Part shown: positions 1 to 8,539 of the stretch, one piece after another | Numbering within the stretch: the stretch's first letter is position 1 | How the letters are laid out: each line of letters starts with the position of its first letter | Source: Falsibacillus pallidus | GTDB taxonomy: Bacteria > Bacillota > Bacilli > Bacillales > DSM-25281 | DNA length: 64,000 nt | Assembly: GCF_003350505.1 (NCBI RefSeq) | Contig: NZ_QQAY01000001.1 | Coordinates: 558,001-622,000, forward strand | Direction: 5' to 3' | Notes under the pieces: generated by a model | Database searches by the model: none | The model's input: the letters and a program-made list of their open reading frames with translations, nothing else | Told to the model about the DNA's origin: nothing | Translations under genes and position numbers: made by a program

Positions 1-759
1 GAGTGCCAGCTTTACATCAAGGATGAATAAGGCAATATAAATCCCGATGATGTAGATTCCGCTCGTGAAGAAATTGGCCAGAACATTTACATAAAGTTCC
101 CTGATCGCCTCTGTATCATTTGTGATCCTGGCCACCACCTTACCTGCAGGGAGGTTGTCAAAGTAGCTGATTGGCAGTCTTTGAATATGCCTGAAAATAT
201 CCATTCGCATTCTTTGGATGACCCGATTGGCTGCCGTCTGCAAATAATAATGCTGTCCATACTGAAAGATGGACGCAAAAAGAAGTAGGCCCAGGTAGAT
301 TCCAAATAATTTCATTAATTTAGGCACTTCAGGATTATAGAAATTCAATAATTGATCCATAGTCAGCTTATCTGCCTTGAATCTTTTAACGATATTCCCT
401 TTTTCGATGGTCAAATAGCCATTTTTGTATTTTTTGTCCCCATCCATGTCTACGGCTTTAGGAACAAATACAAAATCTTTCCCTGCCTGGAAGACGTGGA
501 CTTCATTTCCCTTTTTTTCTCCGGGGCTTAAATAGTCTCCCCTTTTATAATAATGTCCTTTATAAAGGACGCTCTCACTGCTTTTTTCCGTTTCATACCA
601 CTTCGATTCGATTCCCAATATGTGATGATCGATCATGCGCTTGGCAATGAATGGGCCTGCAAGCTCTGCCCCAACGGATACAGAAAGCATGAGCAGAGCT
701 GCAATGATGATGCCTTTATATAGTAAGGCATACTGTACAAGCCTTTTCCCTAAACTCAT
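1..759 (-). CDS. bmrD: Multidrug ABC exporter subunit, BmrD/YheH-like (3' part outside window)
   Basis: Only the N-terminal ~253 residues are present; the frame is open to the window edge, so the nucleotide-binding domain is not seen. A first membrane helix (about residues 8-32) is followed by a soluble insertion of roughly 100 residues (about 45-145) before the next helices. That insertion is characteristic of the YheH/BmrD half of the B. subtilis BmrCD heterodimer (known family property). The start ATG overlaps the stop of the upstream partner gene as ATGA, so the two are translationally coupled and form one operon. By homology it acts in the cytoplasmic membrane as the catalytically competent half-transporter; this cannot be confirmed without the missing Walker motifs. 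Confidence 0.85.
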   Translation of the reverse strand, partial: MSLGKRLVQYALLYKGIIIAALLMLSVSVGAELAGPFIAKRMIDHHILGIESKWYETEKSSESVLYKGHYYKRGDYLSPGEKKGNEVHVFQAGKDFVFVPKAVDMDGDKKYKNGYLTIEKGNIVKRFKADKLTMDQLLNFYNPEVPKLMKLFGIYLGLLLFASIFQYGQHYYLQTAANRVIQRMRMDIFRHIQRLPISYFDNLPAGKVVARITNDTEAIRELYVNVLANFFTSGIYIIGIYIALFILDVKLAL

Positions 760-2513
760 GCCTGCACCTCCTCTAATACTGTTTCTTCAATCTGCTGACG
801 GATGAATTGTTCATAATACCATCCGCCATTTTCAATCAGGTCCGAATGATTTCCTTCTTCAATGATCCTTCCGTCATCAAGGACCACAATCCAGTCTGCA
901 TGCTGAACCGCTGATAATCTATGAGTCGTGATAATCGTCGTTTTTCCGCTCCGCTCTTTTCGGATATTTTGTATGATGTTCGTTTCTGTCTTGGCATCGA
1001 CTGCAGAAAGCGAATCATCCAAAATAAGGATTTCTGGATCTTTGATCAAAGCCCTTGCAATGGAAATCCTCTGTTTCTGCCCTCCGGATAATGCGACCCC
1101 TTTTTCCCCTACAAGTGTTTCAAGCTTTTCAGGGAGCATCGCAAGATCTTTTCGGAATGATGCTAGATCTATCGCCTTTTCAAGATCCTCATCTGTGGCA
1201 TCTGGATTCCCAAACAAAATATTTTCTTTGACAGACCTTGAGAAAAGAACATGGTCCTGCGGCACGTAGCCGATCCAGCTCCTTACTTGCTCTTTTGTCT
1301 GTTGTTCGATTGGTACATCTGTGATATTCAAGGCACCTGTTCCTGCTGGGTACTCTCTTAACAGCTGTTTAATCAATGTTGTCTTGCCGCTGCCTGTCTT
1401 CCCTACAACACCCAATGTCTCACCCTGTCTCAATGCCAATTTGATATTGGAAAGATTGGATACATTAGATGAAGGATATTGGAATGAAACTTCATTAAAC
1501 TCAATTGACTCTGGCTCATGAATATGGATCGGCTTATTAGGATTTTTTACATCTTCCTGATAATTCAATGTCTCCTGGACGCGATCCAATGAAGCGTTTC
1601 CTCGCTGCATGACGTTGATCAGTTCCCCGATTGCAAACATCGGCCAGATCAGCATTCCCAAGTAGACGTTGAACGAGACTAGATTCCCGAGAGTCAAGAC
1701 CTGGTGAAACACCATATAGGCTCCATAGCCAAGACCGATCATATAGCTGATGCCGACAAGTGTTTTAATCGTCGGATCAAATAAGGAATCGATTTTCGCG
1801 ACAGCAATATTTTTCTTAAAGACGTCTTCTGTCATCTCTTGGAATCTTTTCTCGTCCGCCCTTTCTTGCACATAAGCCCGAATGACGCGTACACCGGCAA
1901 TCGATTCAAGCACTTTATCATTCAAGTCTCCGAAAGCATCCTGGGCACTCATGAAACGTTTATGGATCCTTGCCCCATATACTTTCATTAACAGCGCCAT
2001 GATCGGAAGAGGAAGAATGGATGCAATCGTCAATTTCCAACTGATGAAAATCCCCATGGTACAGAGGATGGTAAGCATGAAGATGCTGGAGTCCACTAAA
2101 GTCAGGATCCCAAATCCAGTTGTCACGGAGACAGCCTTTAGATCGTTTGTCGCCCTTGCCATCAAATCCCCTGTTCTATTCTTCTCGTAAAAAGTCGGCG
2201 TCATTTTTAGAAAGTGACCCATGAGATTGGAACGAAGCTTTCTTTCAATAAGGAAGGCTCCTCCGAAAAGCAAATACTGCCAATAATAAGTGATCATATA
2301 GGACGTGACGGCAATTGCCCCCAAAATCCCGATATATTTTAAGATTCCCTGAACAGTTAAACTGCCCATATGAATATCATCAATCGCCATCCCCACTAAT
2401 TTTGGCGGGATGACATCCATGACTCCCACAATAATTAATAAGATAACTGCAACCATGTATCTTTTCCAATTCTCTTTAAAAAACCAGCTTAATTTACCTA
2501 AGACACTGAACAT
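756..2513 (-). CDS. bmrC: Multidrug ABC exporter subunit BmrC/YheI
   Basis: 585 residues, the same length as B. subtilis BmrC. Six transmembrane helices occupy the N-terminal ~310 residues, followed by an ATP-binding domain with Walker A GKTGSGKTT, signature LSGGQ, and Walker B ILILDD. The residue after the Walker B aspartate is Asp, not Glu, i.e. the degenerate ATPase site expected for the BmrC half of an asymmetric heterodimer (family knowledge). The start ATG has a GGGAGG ribosome binding site. The gene is coupled by ATGA overlap to the bmrD-like gene. Upstream lie a leader peptide, an intrinsic terminator and a second short ORF, so expression is probably induced by ribosome stalling by translation-inhibiting drugs, as reported for B. 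subtilis bmrCD. Confidence 0.92.
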   Translation of the reverse strand: MFSVLGKLSWFFKENWKRYMVAVILLIIVGVMDVIPPKLVGMAIDDIHMGSLTVQGILKYIGILGAIAVTSYMITYYWQYLLFGGAFLIERKLRSNLMGHFLKMTPTFYEKNRTGDLMARATNDLKAVSVTTGFGILTLVDSSIFMLTILCTMGIFISWKLTIASILPLPIMALLMKVYGARIHKRFMSAQDAFGDLNDKVLESIAGVRVIRAYVQERADEKRFQEMTEDVFKKNIAVAKIDSLFDPTIKTLVGISYMIGLGYGAYMVFHQVLTLGNLVSFNVYLGMLIWPMFAIGELINVMQRGNASLDRVQETLNYQEDVKNPNKPIHIHEPESIEFNEVSFQYPSSNVSNLSNIKLALRQGETLGVVGKTGSGKTTLIKQLLREYPAGTGALNITDVPIEQQTKEQVRSWIGYVPQDHVLFSRSVKENILFGNPDATDEDLEKAIDLASFRKDLAMLPEKLETLVGEKGVALSGGQKQRISIARALIKDPEILILDDSLSAVDAKTETNIIQNIRKERSGKTTIITTHRLSAVQHADWIVVLDDGRIIEEGNHSDLIENGGWYYEQFIRQQIEETVLEEVQA

Positions 2514-2551
2514 ATCTCAACTTCCTCCCATTCCTTTTAGTTGCTTGCCAA

Positions 2552-2608
2552 CTATCCGCTGTCTGACTCTGCCAGTGATAAAAGCATTCTCTTTTTTGAA
2601 TTATGCAT
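2552..2608 (-). CDS. 18-codon ORF between attenuator and bmrC
   Basis: ATG preceded by CGGAGG at 7-nt spacing, encoding a short basic-to-acidic peptide that begins MHNSKKR and ends SDSG before a TAG stop. It lies after the intrinsic terminator and 38 nt before bmrC. The good ribosome binding site argues for translation, perhaps helping to couple translation into bmrC. No homologue is recognised and it could be a chance ORF in the bmrC leader. Confidence 0.4.
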   Translation of the reverse strand: MHNSKKRMLLSLAESDSG

Positions 2609-2671
2609 GTTCAAAACCTCCGAAATGAATTTTATTAAAAGGGAATTCTCCCGATTAAACGGTAAATAAAC

Positions 2672-2704
2672 AGAAAAAGGCATACTGCGCTTCTGCAGTA
2701 TGCC
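2672..2704 (-). terminator. Intrinsic terminator in the bmrC leader (attenuator)
   Basis: Perfect 10-bp stem GGCATACTGC / GCAGTATGCC with a 6-nt loop, followed on the minus strand by TTTTTCTGTTTATTT. It lies between the leader peptide and bmrC, on the strand that reads into bmrC, so it would block the operon unless disrupted. Confidence 0.85.
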
Positions 2705-2773
2705 AAAAAAAAGCATATAAAAAGCACAGACTGATAGACAGCCCATGCTTTGTCATCTTCTACAAAAATAATC

Positions 2774-2857
2774 TTATAGCATGTAAAGTTTATAAGGATG
2801 GGCTGAACTGATATGAAGTTTTCTTGCTTGGATTGGTCTTACAATCATATTGATCAT
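2774..2857 (-). CDS. 27-residue leader peptide upstream of bmrCD (BmrB-like role)
   Basis: ATG with a very strong ribosome binding site (AAAGGAGGG, 7 nt before the start), 27 codons and a TAA stop. The peptide begins MINMIVRPIQARKL and ends YKLYML. It follows a sigma-A promoter by about 35 nt and precedes the terminator by about 70 nt. Codons 18-20 (CAGCCCAT, 2798-2805) are complementary to ATGGGCTG at 2739-2746, giving a stem that a ribosome on the leader would open or shield. B. subtilis bmrCD is preceded by the leader gene bmrB and controlled by translation-dependent attenuation; this ORF holds the same position but is shorter. Function is inferred from layout. Confidence 0.7.
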   Translation of the reverse strand: MINMIVRPIQARKLHISSAHPYKLYML

Positions 2858-2901
2858 GTCAATGCCCTCCTTTGGTTAAATTTTCTAATTAATACTAAAT
2901 T

Positions 2902-2930
2902 AGATTAACATCTTCATAATATTAAGTCAA
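2902..2930 (-). promoter_or_regulatory. Sigma-A promoter for the bmr leader operon
   Basis: TTGACT at 2925-2930 and TAATCT at 2902-2907 with exactly 17 bp between them, on the minus strand, placing the start of transcription just ahead of the leader peptide ribosome binding site. Confidence 0.7.
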
Positions 2931-3033
2931 TTACTTTTTTTATGAATATTCAAGTAACTGAGCAAACCTGGTTTAATTCCTTAATTATCTTATTCTTCAA
3001 CAAGAGGAATATGCTGAGGCATCTGGCTCATTT

Positions 3034-4311
3034 TCATGAGGAAACAGCGGCTGCTTTTCCTGTGACCTCTTTTTCCCCCTTAATATATTTCGGGAGGATG
3101 ATGGCATAAAATACACCGACTGCCATCATGCATCCTCCTACAATCCAATAAAGCATCTCCACGGTAAGAACCTTCGGAAAACTGACAGCAATGAAACCGA
3201 GTGTGGCAGATTGGGACAGCATCATCAACGGACCGATCCATCCCTGGACCCTCCCCATCATTTTTGGATCGATGATGCTTGGCATCCATCCCCCGATGCC
3301 AATATTGGCAAATGGAATTCCAAATGAGGATAGAAAAACTAAGGCCATGAAGCTCCATGTATTCGGTGCAAAAGAAGAAAGTACAGTAAATGCACCTGCT
3401 ATGATGATACCAAACACAATTAAATGATGGAATTTGACCTTCTGTACCACAGTTGATGCCACTACCCCGCCTATTAATGCCCCGATGCCGAACGCAGCCC
3501 CCAAAATGATGGATAACTGTTCGTACGAATCAGGCGCCAGTTTATATTTGAGAATGAATACCGGCATGACAGAGAAGCCTCCATTGACTACTCCAAAGAC
3601 AAAGAATCCGACAATAAGCGATATCAATAGCTTATTTTTTATGATATAGAACATGCCTTCTTTGAAATCCTTCATGACAAACTTGATATTTAAATCCTTC
3701 ATTCGATGTTTTCCATTTGGGAGCCTTGCTTCTGTGGAGATCGTACAAGACTTAATCAATAAGGCGCTGATGGCAAAGGTGATGCCATCGATGATCAGTG
3801 CCCCATATATGCCACCGAGCCAATAGGCAAGGATTCCAAGCCCATTCCCAAACAGCATGAAAATACTCATCACCATTTGGTTAAGTCCCGCTGAAACAGC
3901 GTAGTCTTCTTTTTTCAATATGCCTTGCATGATTCCGGATTCTGCCGGAAAGAAAAACTTCTGTACAGCACTGCGCAAAAAGAGTGCGGCAAAAATTAAT
4001 GGCATCCAGCCATACCATATGGCAAAAATTAGTGCGGCGGAAAGGACCACACAAATGGCATCACAATAATAGGCTATCTTTTGCCGGTCAAATCGATCTG
4101 CCACCACACCGACCACAAGAAAGATTGCGAGTGTCGGAAGGGAGTACATCAATTCTGTGATGGATGCATAGATTGGCTGATCGGAAAATCTGTCTAAAAG
4201 ATAGAACATGAAAGCAGTGACCCCGATTACACTGCCCATCTGTGATGTGAAATTGGCAAAAAATAGTTTTGCAAATATTTTATTCTTAAAAATTTCTTTC
4301 AGGTTTTTCAT
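3034..4311 (-). CDS. MFS transporter
   Basis: About 425 residues with roughly 12 hydrophobic segments and the MFS loop motif GVVADRFDRQK between helices 2 and 3, typical of the EntS/MFS_3-type drug or siderophore exporters. The start was set at the ATG preceded by GGGGAATGGGA; an ATG two codons earlier is too close to that ribosome binding site. Substrate is not predictable from sequence. It is transcribed toward the bmr operon, with no clear terminator between this gene and the bmr promoter. Single-gene unit as far as can be seen. Confidence 0.8.
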   Translation of the reverse strand: MKNLKEIFKNKIFAKLFFANFTSQMGSVIGVTAFMFYLLDRFSDQPIYASITELMYSLPTLAIFLVVGVVADRFDRQKIAYYCDAICVVLSAALIFAIWYGWMPLIFAALFLRSAVQKFFFPAESGIMQGILKKEDYAVSAGLNQMVMSIFMLFGNGLGILAYWLGGIYGALIIDGITFAISALLIKSCTISTEARLPNGKHRMKDLNIKFVMKDFKEGMFYIIKNKLLISLIVGFFVFGVVNGGFSVMPVFILKYKLAPDSYEQLSIILGAAFGIGALIGGVVASTVVQKVKFHHLIVFGIIIAGAFTVLSSFAPNTWSFMALVFLSSFGIPFANIGIGGWMPSIIDPKMMGRVQGWIGPLMMLSQSATLGFIAVSFPKVLTVEMLYWIVGGCMMAVGVFYAIILPKYIKGEKEVTGKAAAVSS

Positions 4312-4475
4312 TCCCATTCCCCTATCATGGTTATTGATATTCTTATTTTAGCCTTTTCACCATAGCCTTAAGAGAGCCTTCTGGAGGTTTTTTCCTCCGT
4401 CTTCAGGCTGATATATTCTTTTATCAAGCTTAAGAGTTTATGAAGTGATGAAAGGGGTAAAGAACACATAACCGG

Positions 4476-4510
4476 TTGACATTGAGAATTCTCACTAAAA
4501 CAAATATAAC
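4476..4510 (+). promoter_or_regulatory. Possible regulated promoter with 12-bp palindrome
   Basis: TTGACA (4476-4481) is followed by the perfect palindrome TGAGAATTCTCA (4483-4494) and then TATAAC (4505-4510), whose 23-bp spacing is too long for a standard promoter. A repressor operator or a MerR-type long-spacer promoter is possible. It lies just before a tiny membrane-protein ORF. Confidence 0.3.
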
Positions 4511-4524
4511 TTGAGGTGTAATAC

Positions 4525-4596
4525 ATGCTGCGGACTATACTTATGATCATTGGAGCAATTGTAGTAATTGGATGGCTGATAAACGCTTTAGCTTAA
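4525..4596 (+). CDS. Tiny single-span membrane peptide (23 residues)
   Basis: ATG preceded by TTGAGGTG at 6 nt; 23 codons encoding MLRTIL followed by one hydrophobic helix (about residues 3-22). It is followed 45 nt later by a second small membrane gene on the same strand. The ribosome binding site and clean hydrophobic profile support translation. Function unknown; it belongs to the numerous tiny Bacillaceae membrane peptides that lack assigned roles. Confidence 0.5.
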   Translation: MLRTILMIIGAIVVIGWLINALA

Positions 4597-4641
4597 CAGC
4601 GAAATGAACATTTGAAACTATTTTAAAATGAGGTGATTGGA

Positions 4642-4791
4642 ATGGATGAACATCGTGAAGTTGAAATTAAACGGGAAGAGAAATCGAATAACAGCCTTGT
4701 CGGTGCAACATTCATCAAGTATTTGGCCTACATCATCATTTTCTTTGGAATCATTTGGTTTCTTATCCACTATATCTTGCCGATGTTTTAA
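4642..4791 (+). CDS. Small membrane protein (49 residues)
   Basis: ATG preceded by GAGGTGATTGGA. A charged N-terminus (about residues 1-15, rich in Glu/Lys/Arg) is followed by one transmembrane helix (about 25-46), giving a type II/III single-span topology. An intrinsic terminator follows directly. Conserved-looking but not assigned to a named family here. Probably co-transcribed with the tiny ORF upstream. Confidence 0.65.
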   Translation: MDEHREVEIKREEKSNNSLVGATFIKYLAYIIIFFGIIWFLIHYILPMF

Positions 4792-4811
4792 TCGAAATTA
4801 TATTCTTATTC

Positions 4812-4838
4812 AAAGCCCGATTCAGGGCTTTTTATTTT
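4812..4838 (+). terminator. Intrinsic terminator
   Basis: AAAGCCC / GGGCTTT stem with a 6-nt loop followed by TTTATTTT, ending the small membrane gene unit. Confidence 0.75.
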
Positions 4839-4856
4839 GCATTCCATTCCTAACAT

Positions 4857-4895
4857 AAAAAAAGGATGAACCCGCTGATTGGGTTCATCCTTTTT
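4857..4895 (-). terminator. Bidirectional intrinsic terminator of the PBP gene
   Basis: 13-bp stem AAAGGATGAACCC / GGGTTCATCCTTT with 7-nt loop, flanked by A and T runs, immediately after the penicillin-binding protein gene. Confidence 0.85.
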
Positions 4896-4901
4896 GATTT
4901 C

Positions 4902-6995
4902 TTAATGGCCGGGACCATGGCCTTTTCCATGACCTTTTTCGTGCCCTTTATCGTGCCCTTTGCCTTTAAAATGTTCCTTGAATTTCTTCTTTGCTTCGTC
5001 GAGCTGGTCTTTCCATTTTTTCGCTTCATCTTTGATTTTTTCTTCTATGCTTTTATTCTTCTCGGCTTCCTGCTTCTTCCGTTCTTCCTCTTGATAATAG
5101 TTGACCGACTTGACGTCAAATTCCTTCGGTTCAACGTATTGGAGCGCACTCTCCATGACTGCTTTATAGAGTGGGACTACCCCTTGGGAACTTAGCCCTT
5201 CGAGATAATGATTTTCATCTGTTTTATCGTACCCAAGCCAGACCGCTCCTGCAAGGTTCGGTGTGAAGCCGACAACCCATTGATCCTTGGTTCCAGATTT
5301 GTGTCCCTCGATCGGTACTTCTGTAGAACCTGTCTTTCCTGCAAGTGAATAACCGGGGATATGAGCACCTGCGGCTGTTCCCGTCTCAAAGACATTTAGC
5401 ATCATCGAAATCATTTGATCTGAAACCTTTTTGCTGATGACATTTGTCTCCTGCTTCTTCCACTTCATGATCACTTCATCAGTTGGACCGACAATCTTGG
5501 TGATCAAATGGCTCTCTTCCCTCTTCCCGTTATTCGGGAAAGTGGAGAAGGCCTCTGCCATTTGTTGAGGGGATACACCTTCATTGATATTCCCAAGAGC
5601 TAAACCGAGCTGGCGGTCTGCTTTTGTTAATGGGATGCCGAATTTCTCAACAGAATCCATTCCTTTTTGGATGCCGATTTCGTTTAGGAGCCAAACGGCA
5701 GGAAGGTTAATGGACTCTTCCAATGCTTTGTACATCGGTACCGTGCCTAAATACTGGTCATTATAATTGCTTGGCTGATATCCGTCGAAATCCATTTTTT
5801 CATCCTTTAATGGGGATGTGGCAGAATATCCTTCTTCGACGGCAGGCGTATACACAGCCAATGGTTTGATGGTAGAGCCTGGCTGTCTTGCCAGTTGAGT
5901 CGCACGGTTATAGCCTCGGAAGACGTGTTCTCCTCTTCCTCCGACAAGCCCTCTGATTCCCCCTGTTTTCGGGTCAATCAGTATGGCGGAACTTTGGACC
6001 ACTTGATCGGACTTGCCTGCCGGGAATAATGAATCCCTGTTATACACTTTTTCCAGTGCTGTTTGGATATTCTGGTCCATCGTTGTATAAATTTTATAGC
6101 CTTTTGTCAATATATCATCTTGGGTAAGGCCGTATTTCTTGATTGCTTCATTGATAACTGCATCCACATAATATGGATACTTCCCTTTCAGCGGATCGCC
6201 GCCTTTGTCTTTCAGTGCAATTTTCTCTGATTTTGCCTCTTCGTATTCTTTTTCTGTAATCATATTATACTTTTTCATCTGGCCAAGGACGACATTCCTT
6301 CTAGCAATTGCCCCATCATAATTTTCATATGGGTTTAAGGAAGAAGGCGCCTTGATCAATCCTGCGAGCAAAGCCGATTCGCTGATGGAGATATCCTTAA
6401 TATCTTTTCCAAAGTACTTTAAGGAAGCGTTCTGGACTCCCCAAGCCCCATGGCCGAAATAGATTTGATTCAAATACATTTGAAGGATTTCATCTTTTGT
6501 ATAATGCTTTTCAATTTCTGCAGCCAAGAACAATTCCTGGATCTTACGTTTATAAGTCCGTTCCGGTGAAAGCAATGCGTTTTTCGTAAGCTGCTGAGTG
6601 ATCGTACTTCCACCTGCCACTACATGCCCTGCGAATAAATTCCCTACGAATGCCCTTGCCATCCCCTGAAGATCGAATCCGCCATGCTCATAGAAGCGAT
6701 GATCTTCAATGGCTACGACTGCATTTTTCACTTGATCGGGTATGTCATTGATTTCAACGCCCTCTGTCCTGTTGGCAGTCACTTTGCTTGCTTCGTCTCC
6801 ATCTTTATCATAAATGATGGTCGATTGGGAGAGGCCTTTTTGCAAATCTTCCACATTGGCCGTACTTGCAAAATAAGCAAAAAATCCAATAAATCCTAAA
6901 ATAAAGATAGAAAAACACAATATCAGTATTTGATTCATATGCTTCCTTTTCCAGAATTTCCTGATAGCAAGCATATAATTCTTGATTGTATTCAT
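4902..6995 (-). CDS. Class A penicillin-binding protein (transglycosylase/transpeptidase)
   Basis: 697 residues. One N-terminal membrane anchor (about 21-43), then a GT51 glycosyltransferase domain with the catalytic Glu97 in EDHRFYEHGG and the GGSTITQQL motif at 128-136. The penicillin-binding domain carries STIK (374-377, nucleophile Ser374), SIN (428-430) and KTG (554-556). It polymerises and cross-links peptidoglycan outside the membrane. Size and layout fit the PbpF/PbpG (PBP2c/2d) sporulation-associated group of Bacillus, but the orthologue cannot be fixed. The C-terminus is unusual: a Glu/Lys-rich stretch (about 620-670), probably helical, ends in repeated GH-K units that could bind metal or charged wall polymers. 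Ribosome binding site is weak (AGGT near the ATG). Confidence 0.9.
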   Translation of the reverse strand: MNTIKNYMLAIRKFWKRKHMNQILILCFSIFILGFIGFFAYFASTANVEDLQKGLSQSTIIYDKDGDEASKVTANRTEGVEINDIPDQVKNAVVAIEDHRFYEHGGFDLQGMARAFVGNLFAGHVVAGGSTITQQLTKNALLSPERTYKRKIQELFLAAEIEKHYTKDEILQMYLNQIYFGHGAWGVQNASLKYFGKDIKDISISESALLAGLIKAPSSLNPYENYDGAIARRNVVLGQMKKYNMITEKEYEEAKSEKIALKDKGGDPLKGKYPYYVDAVINEAIKKYGLTQDDILTKGYKIYTTMDQNIQTALEKVYNRDSLFPAGKSDQVVQSSAILIDPKTGGIRGLVGGRGEHVFRGYNRATQLARQPGSTIKPLAVYTPAVEEGYSATSPLKDEKMDFDGYQPSNYNDQYLGTVPMYKALEESINLPAVWLLNEIGIQKGMDSVEKFGIPLTKADRQLGLALGNINEGVSPQQMAEAFSTFPNNGKREESHLITKIVGPTDEVIMKWKKQETNVISKKVSDQMISMMLNVFETGTAAGAHIPGYSLAGKTGSTEVPIEGHKSGTKDQWVVGFTPNLAGAVWLGYDKTDENHYLEGLSSQGVVPLYKAVMESALQYVEPKEFDVKSVNYYQEEERKKQEAEKNKSIEEKIKDEAKKWKDQLDEAKKKFKEHFKGKGHDKGHEKGHGKGHGPGH

Positions 6996-7380
6996 ATCTG
7001 TTACCTGCTTTCCTTTCGATGTACCATTATTTTCTTCTTAATGAATCCAGATATACTTACCCTTTACACGATTGTTTTAATCATTTTGGCTCAGTTTTCC
7101 GCCAAGTCTATAAGATATACCAATCTGAATCAAATGGCAAAGGATAAAACATCCTGAGGCACGGCTCCATGACAAGTATTTCAATCACCTTCAATCTCCC
7201 TGCTCCCAATTAAATCAACGTTCGTCATCCCATTTGTTTTTATGGGTGCAGTTTATCACTTATCATTTTGAAACATTCGTCAACAATTTTTAATAAATCA
7301 CTGTGGATAGTTTTCAGATAATTGGGTAAACACCAATATAAGAACAAACAAATAATGGACTTTTGAGGAGATGACAGAAA
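6996..7380. other. Divergent intergenic region, no gene seen
   Basis: 385 bp between the divergent PBP and universal stress protein genes. I see no convincing small ORF, RNA motif or palindrome. It must hold both promoters; a GGGTAA at about 7325 resembles a sigma-B -10 box but no GTTT -35 element is correctly spaced. Confidence 0.5.
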
Positions 7381-7887
7381 ATGATTAGTCATATTATGGT
7401 GGCTTATGATGGATCTGATGGAAGTAAAAAAGCGCTTGAAGAAGCAATGGCTGTATATGACCGTTCGGGGATGCAAAGATTCACGGTTGCCCATGTATTC
7501 CATGAAACTGTTTCAGAGGTTGCATCAGAGGACAAACTCGCAAATATGGATACGATGATCACCCCAAGGGTAGATGGCATTTATGCAGCCCATATGCCAT
7601 TATCACAAGATGAAAAAGTTACCCAGACGCATGAAGTAGTGCATAACAGCGCCGATCAGATCGTTGCAGATGCGCGCTATGCCATGGAAACCCGGGGCAT
7701 CCATGGAGATGTTGAAATATTGGAAGGCTCGCCTGCTGAAGCACTTTGTGAATATGCCGAAAGCAGCGGGGTGGACTTGATTGTGGTAGGAAACAGCGGG
7801 CACAGCGGCATTAAGAAGTTTTTTGTAGGCAGTGTCAGCGAAAAAGTCGTTAAACATTCCCATTGCCCTGTACTCGTAGCAAAATAA
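7381..7887 (+). CDS. Universal stress protein, UspA family (NhaX-like)
   Basis: 168 residues, single Usp domain. The ATP-binding signature G-2x-G-9x-G-S is present near the C-terminus (GNSG ... VGS). The start ATG follows GAGGAG by 9 nt. B. subtilis NhaX (YheK) is a Usp protein of similar size encoded near bmrCD (yheIH), and the present gene is also a few kilobases from bmrCD, so orthology is plausible but not proven. Probable role: nucleotide-binding cytoplasmic stress protein. Followed by a strong terminator shared with the convergent XRE gene. Confidence 0.85.
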   Translation: MISHIMVAYDGSDGSKKALEEAMAVYDRSGMQRFTVAHVFHETVSEVASEDKLANMDTMITPRVDGIYAAHMPLSQDEKVTQTHEVVHNSADQIVADARYAMETRGIHGDVEILEGSPAEALCEYAESSGVDLIVVGNSGHSGIKKFFVGSVSEKVVKHSHCPVLVAK

Positions 7888-7902
7888 AATCAAATTTGTA
7901 AA

Positions 7903-7945
7903 AGAAGCGTGGACTGATGTTGTAGACGGTCCACGCTTCTTCTTA
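7903..7945. terminator. Bidirectional intrinsic terminator
   Basis: 12-bp stem AGAAGCGTGGAC / GTCCACGCTTCT between the convergent usp and XRE-family genes, followed by TCTTATT on the plus strand. Confidence 0.8.
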
Positions 7946-7953
7946 TTGATTAT

Positions 7954-8406
7954 CTATTTTTCCTGTAATTCGAAGAATCTCTGCCTCGAATCTTCCTCGT
8001 CAAAAGAACTGTAAAGCCTGAATTGCTCATCGTCAATGATTCTGTAATGCTTAGTAATAAGGTTTTGCTGAAGAATCAATCCTGTGTGCTTTTCTAACGT
8101 CTTCCACCATACTTTCCCACCCATGGTCCTTTCTTTTCGCACATCGATTTTTTCCCTTGCAACCATTTCGACAACTTCCAGCGGATCGCCGCCAAATACT
8201 GTCTGCAGAGTTTGACTCATGGAAAATAAGGCACAGACTGCAATGACCGTAGTCCATCCTGGGAGGATGCGTCCCTTTTCAATCTGAACAAGCGTCTTTT
8301 TCGAAATGCCGATGATTTCGGCCATTCGATCTTGCGTGTATCCGGATTCCGTGCGGACAATTTTCAGGTGTTCTCCAAGCATCTCTATGATTTCTTCCCG
8401 GGTCAC
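7954..8406 (-). CDS. XRE-family transcriptional regulator
   Basis: 150 residues. An N-terminal HTH_3 domain (about residues 11-65) contains the typical YTQDRMAEIIGISKKTLVQIEKGR helix-turn-helix region; the C-terminal ~80 residues match no fold I recognise and may be a ligand or dimer domain. GTG start with AGGAGGG at 5-nt spacing. It is divergent from the photolyase gene with 133 bp between the starts, so regulation of phr or autoregulation is a reasonable guess but not shown. Target unknown. Confidence 0.8.
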   Translation of the reverse strand: MTREEIIEMLGEHLKIVRTESGYTQDRMAEIIGISKKTLVQIEKGRILPGWTTVIAVCALFSMSQTLQTVFGGDPLEVVEMVAREKIDVRKERTMGGKVWWKTLEKHTGLILQQNLITKHYRIIDDEQFRLYSSFDEEDSRQRFFELQEK

Positions 8407-8539
8407 GAGATCCCTCCTAACTGCTTATAGGGAAATTTTACACCACACCTTTGAAAATGCAATCATTAATGCGCACATTCCTTTTTGAAAAGGATAAAAA
8501 CCTTGCATATAATTTTGTCTAAAAAGGAGGAATCCCTAC

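Noticed and set aside
7310-7330. Sigma-B promoter (GTTT...GGGTAA) ahead of the universal stress gene
   Set aside because: The GTTT and GGGTAA elements are only about 8-9 bp apart instead of 12-15; not a valid sigma-B promoter.
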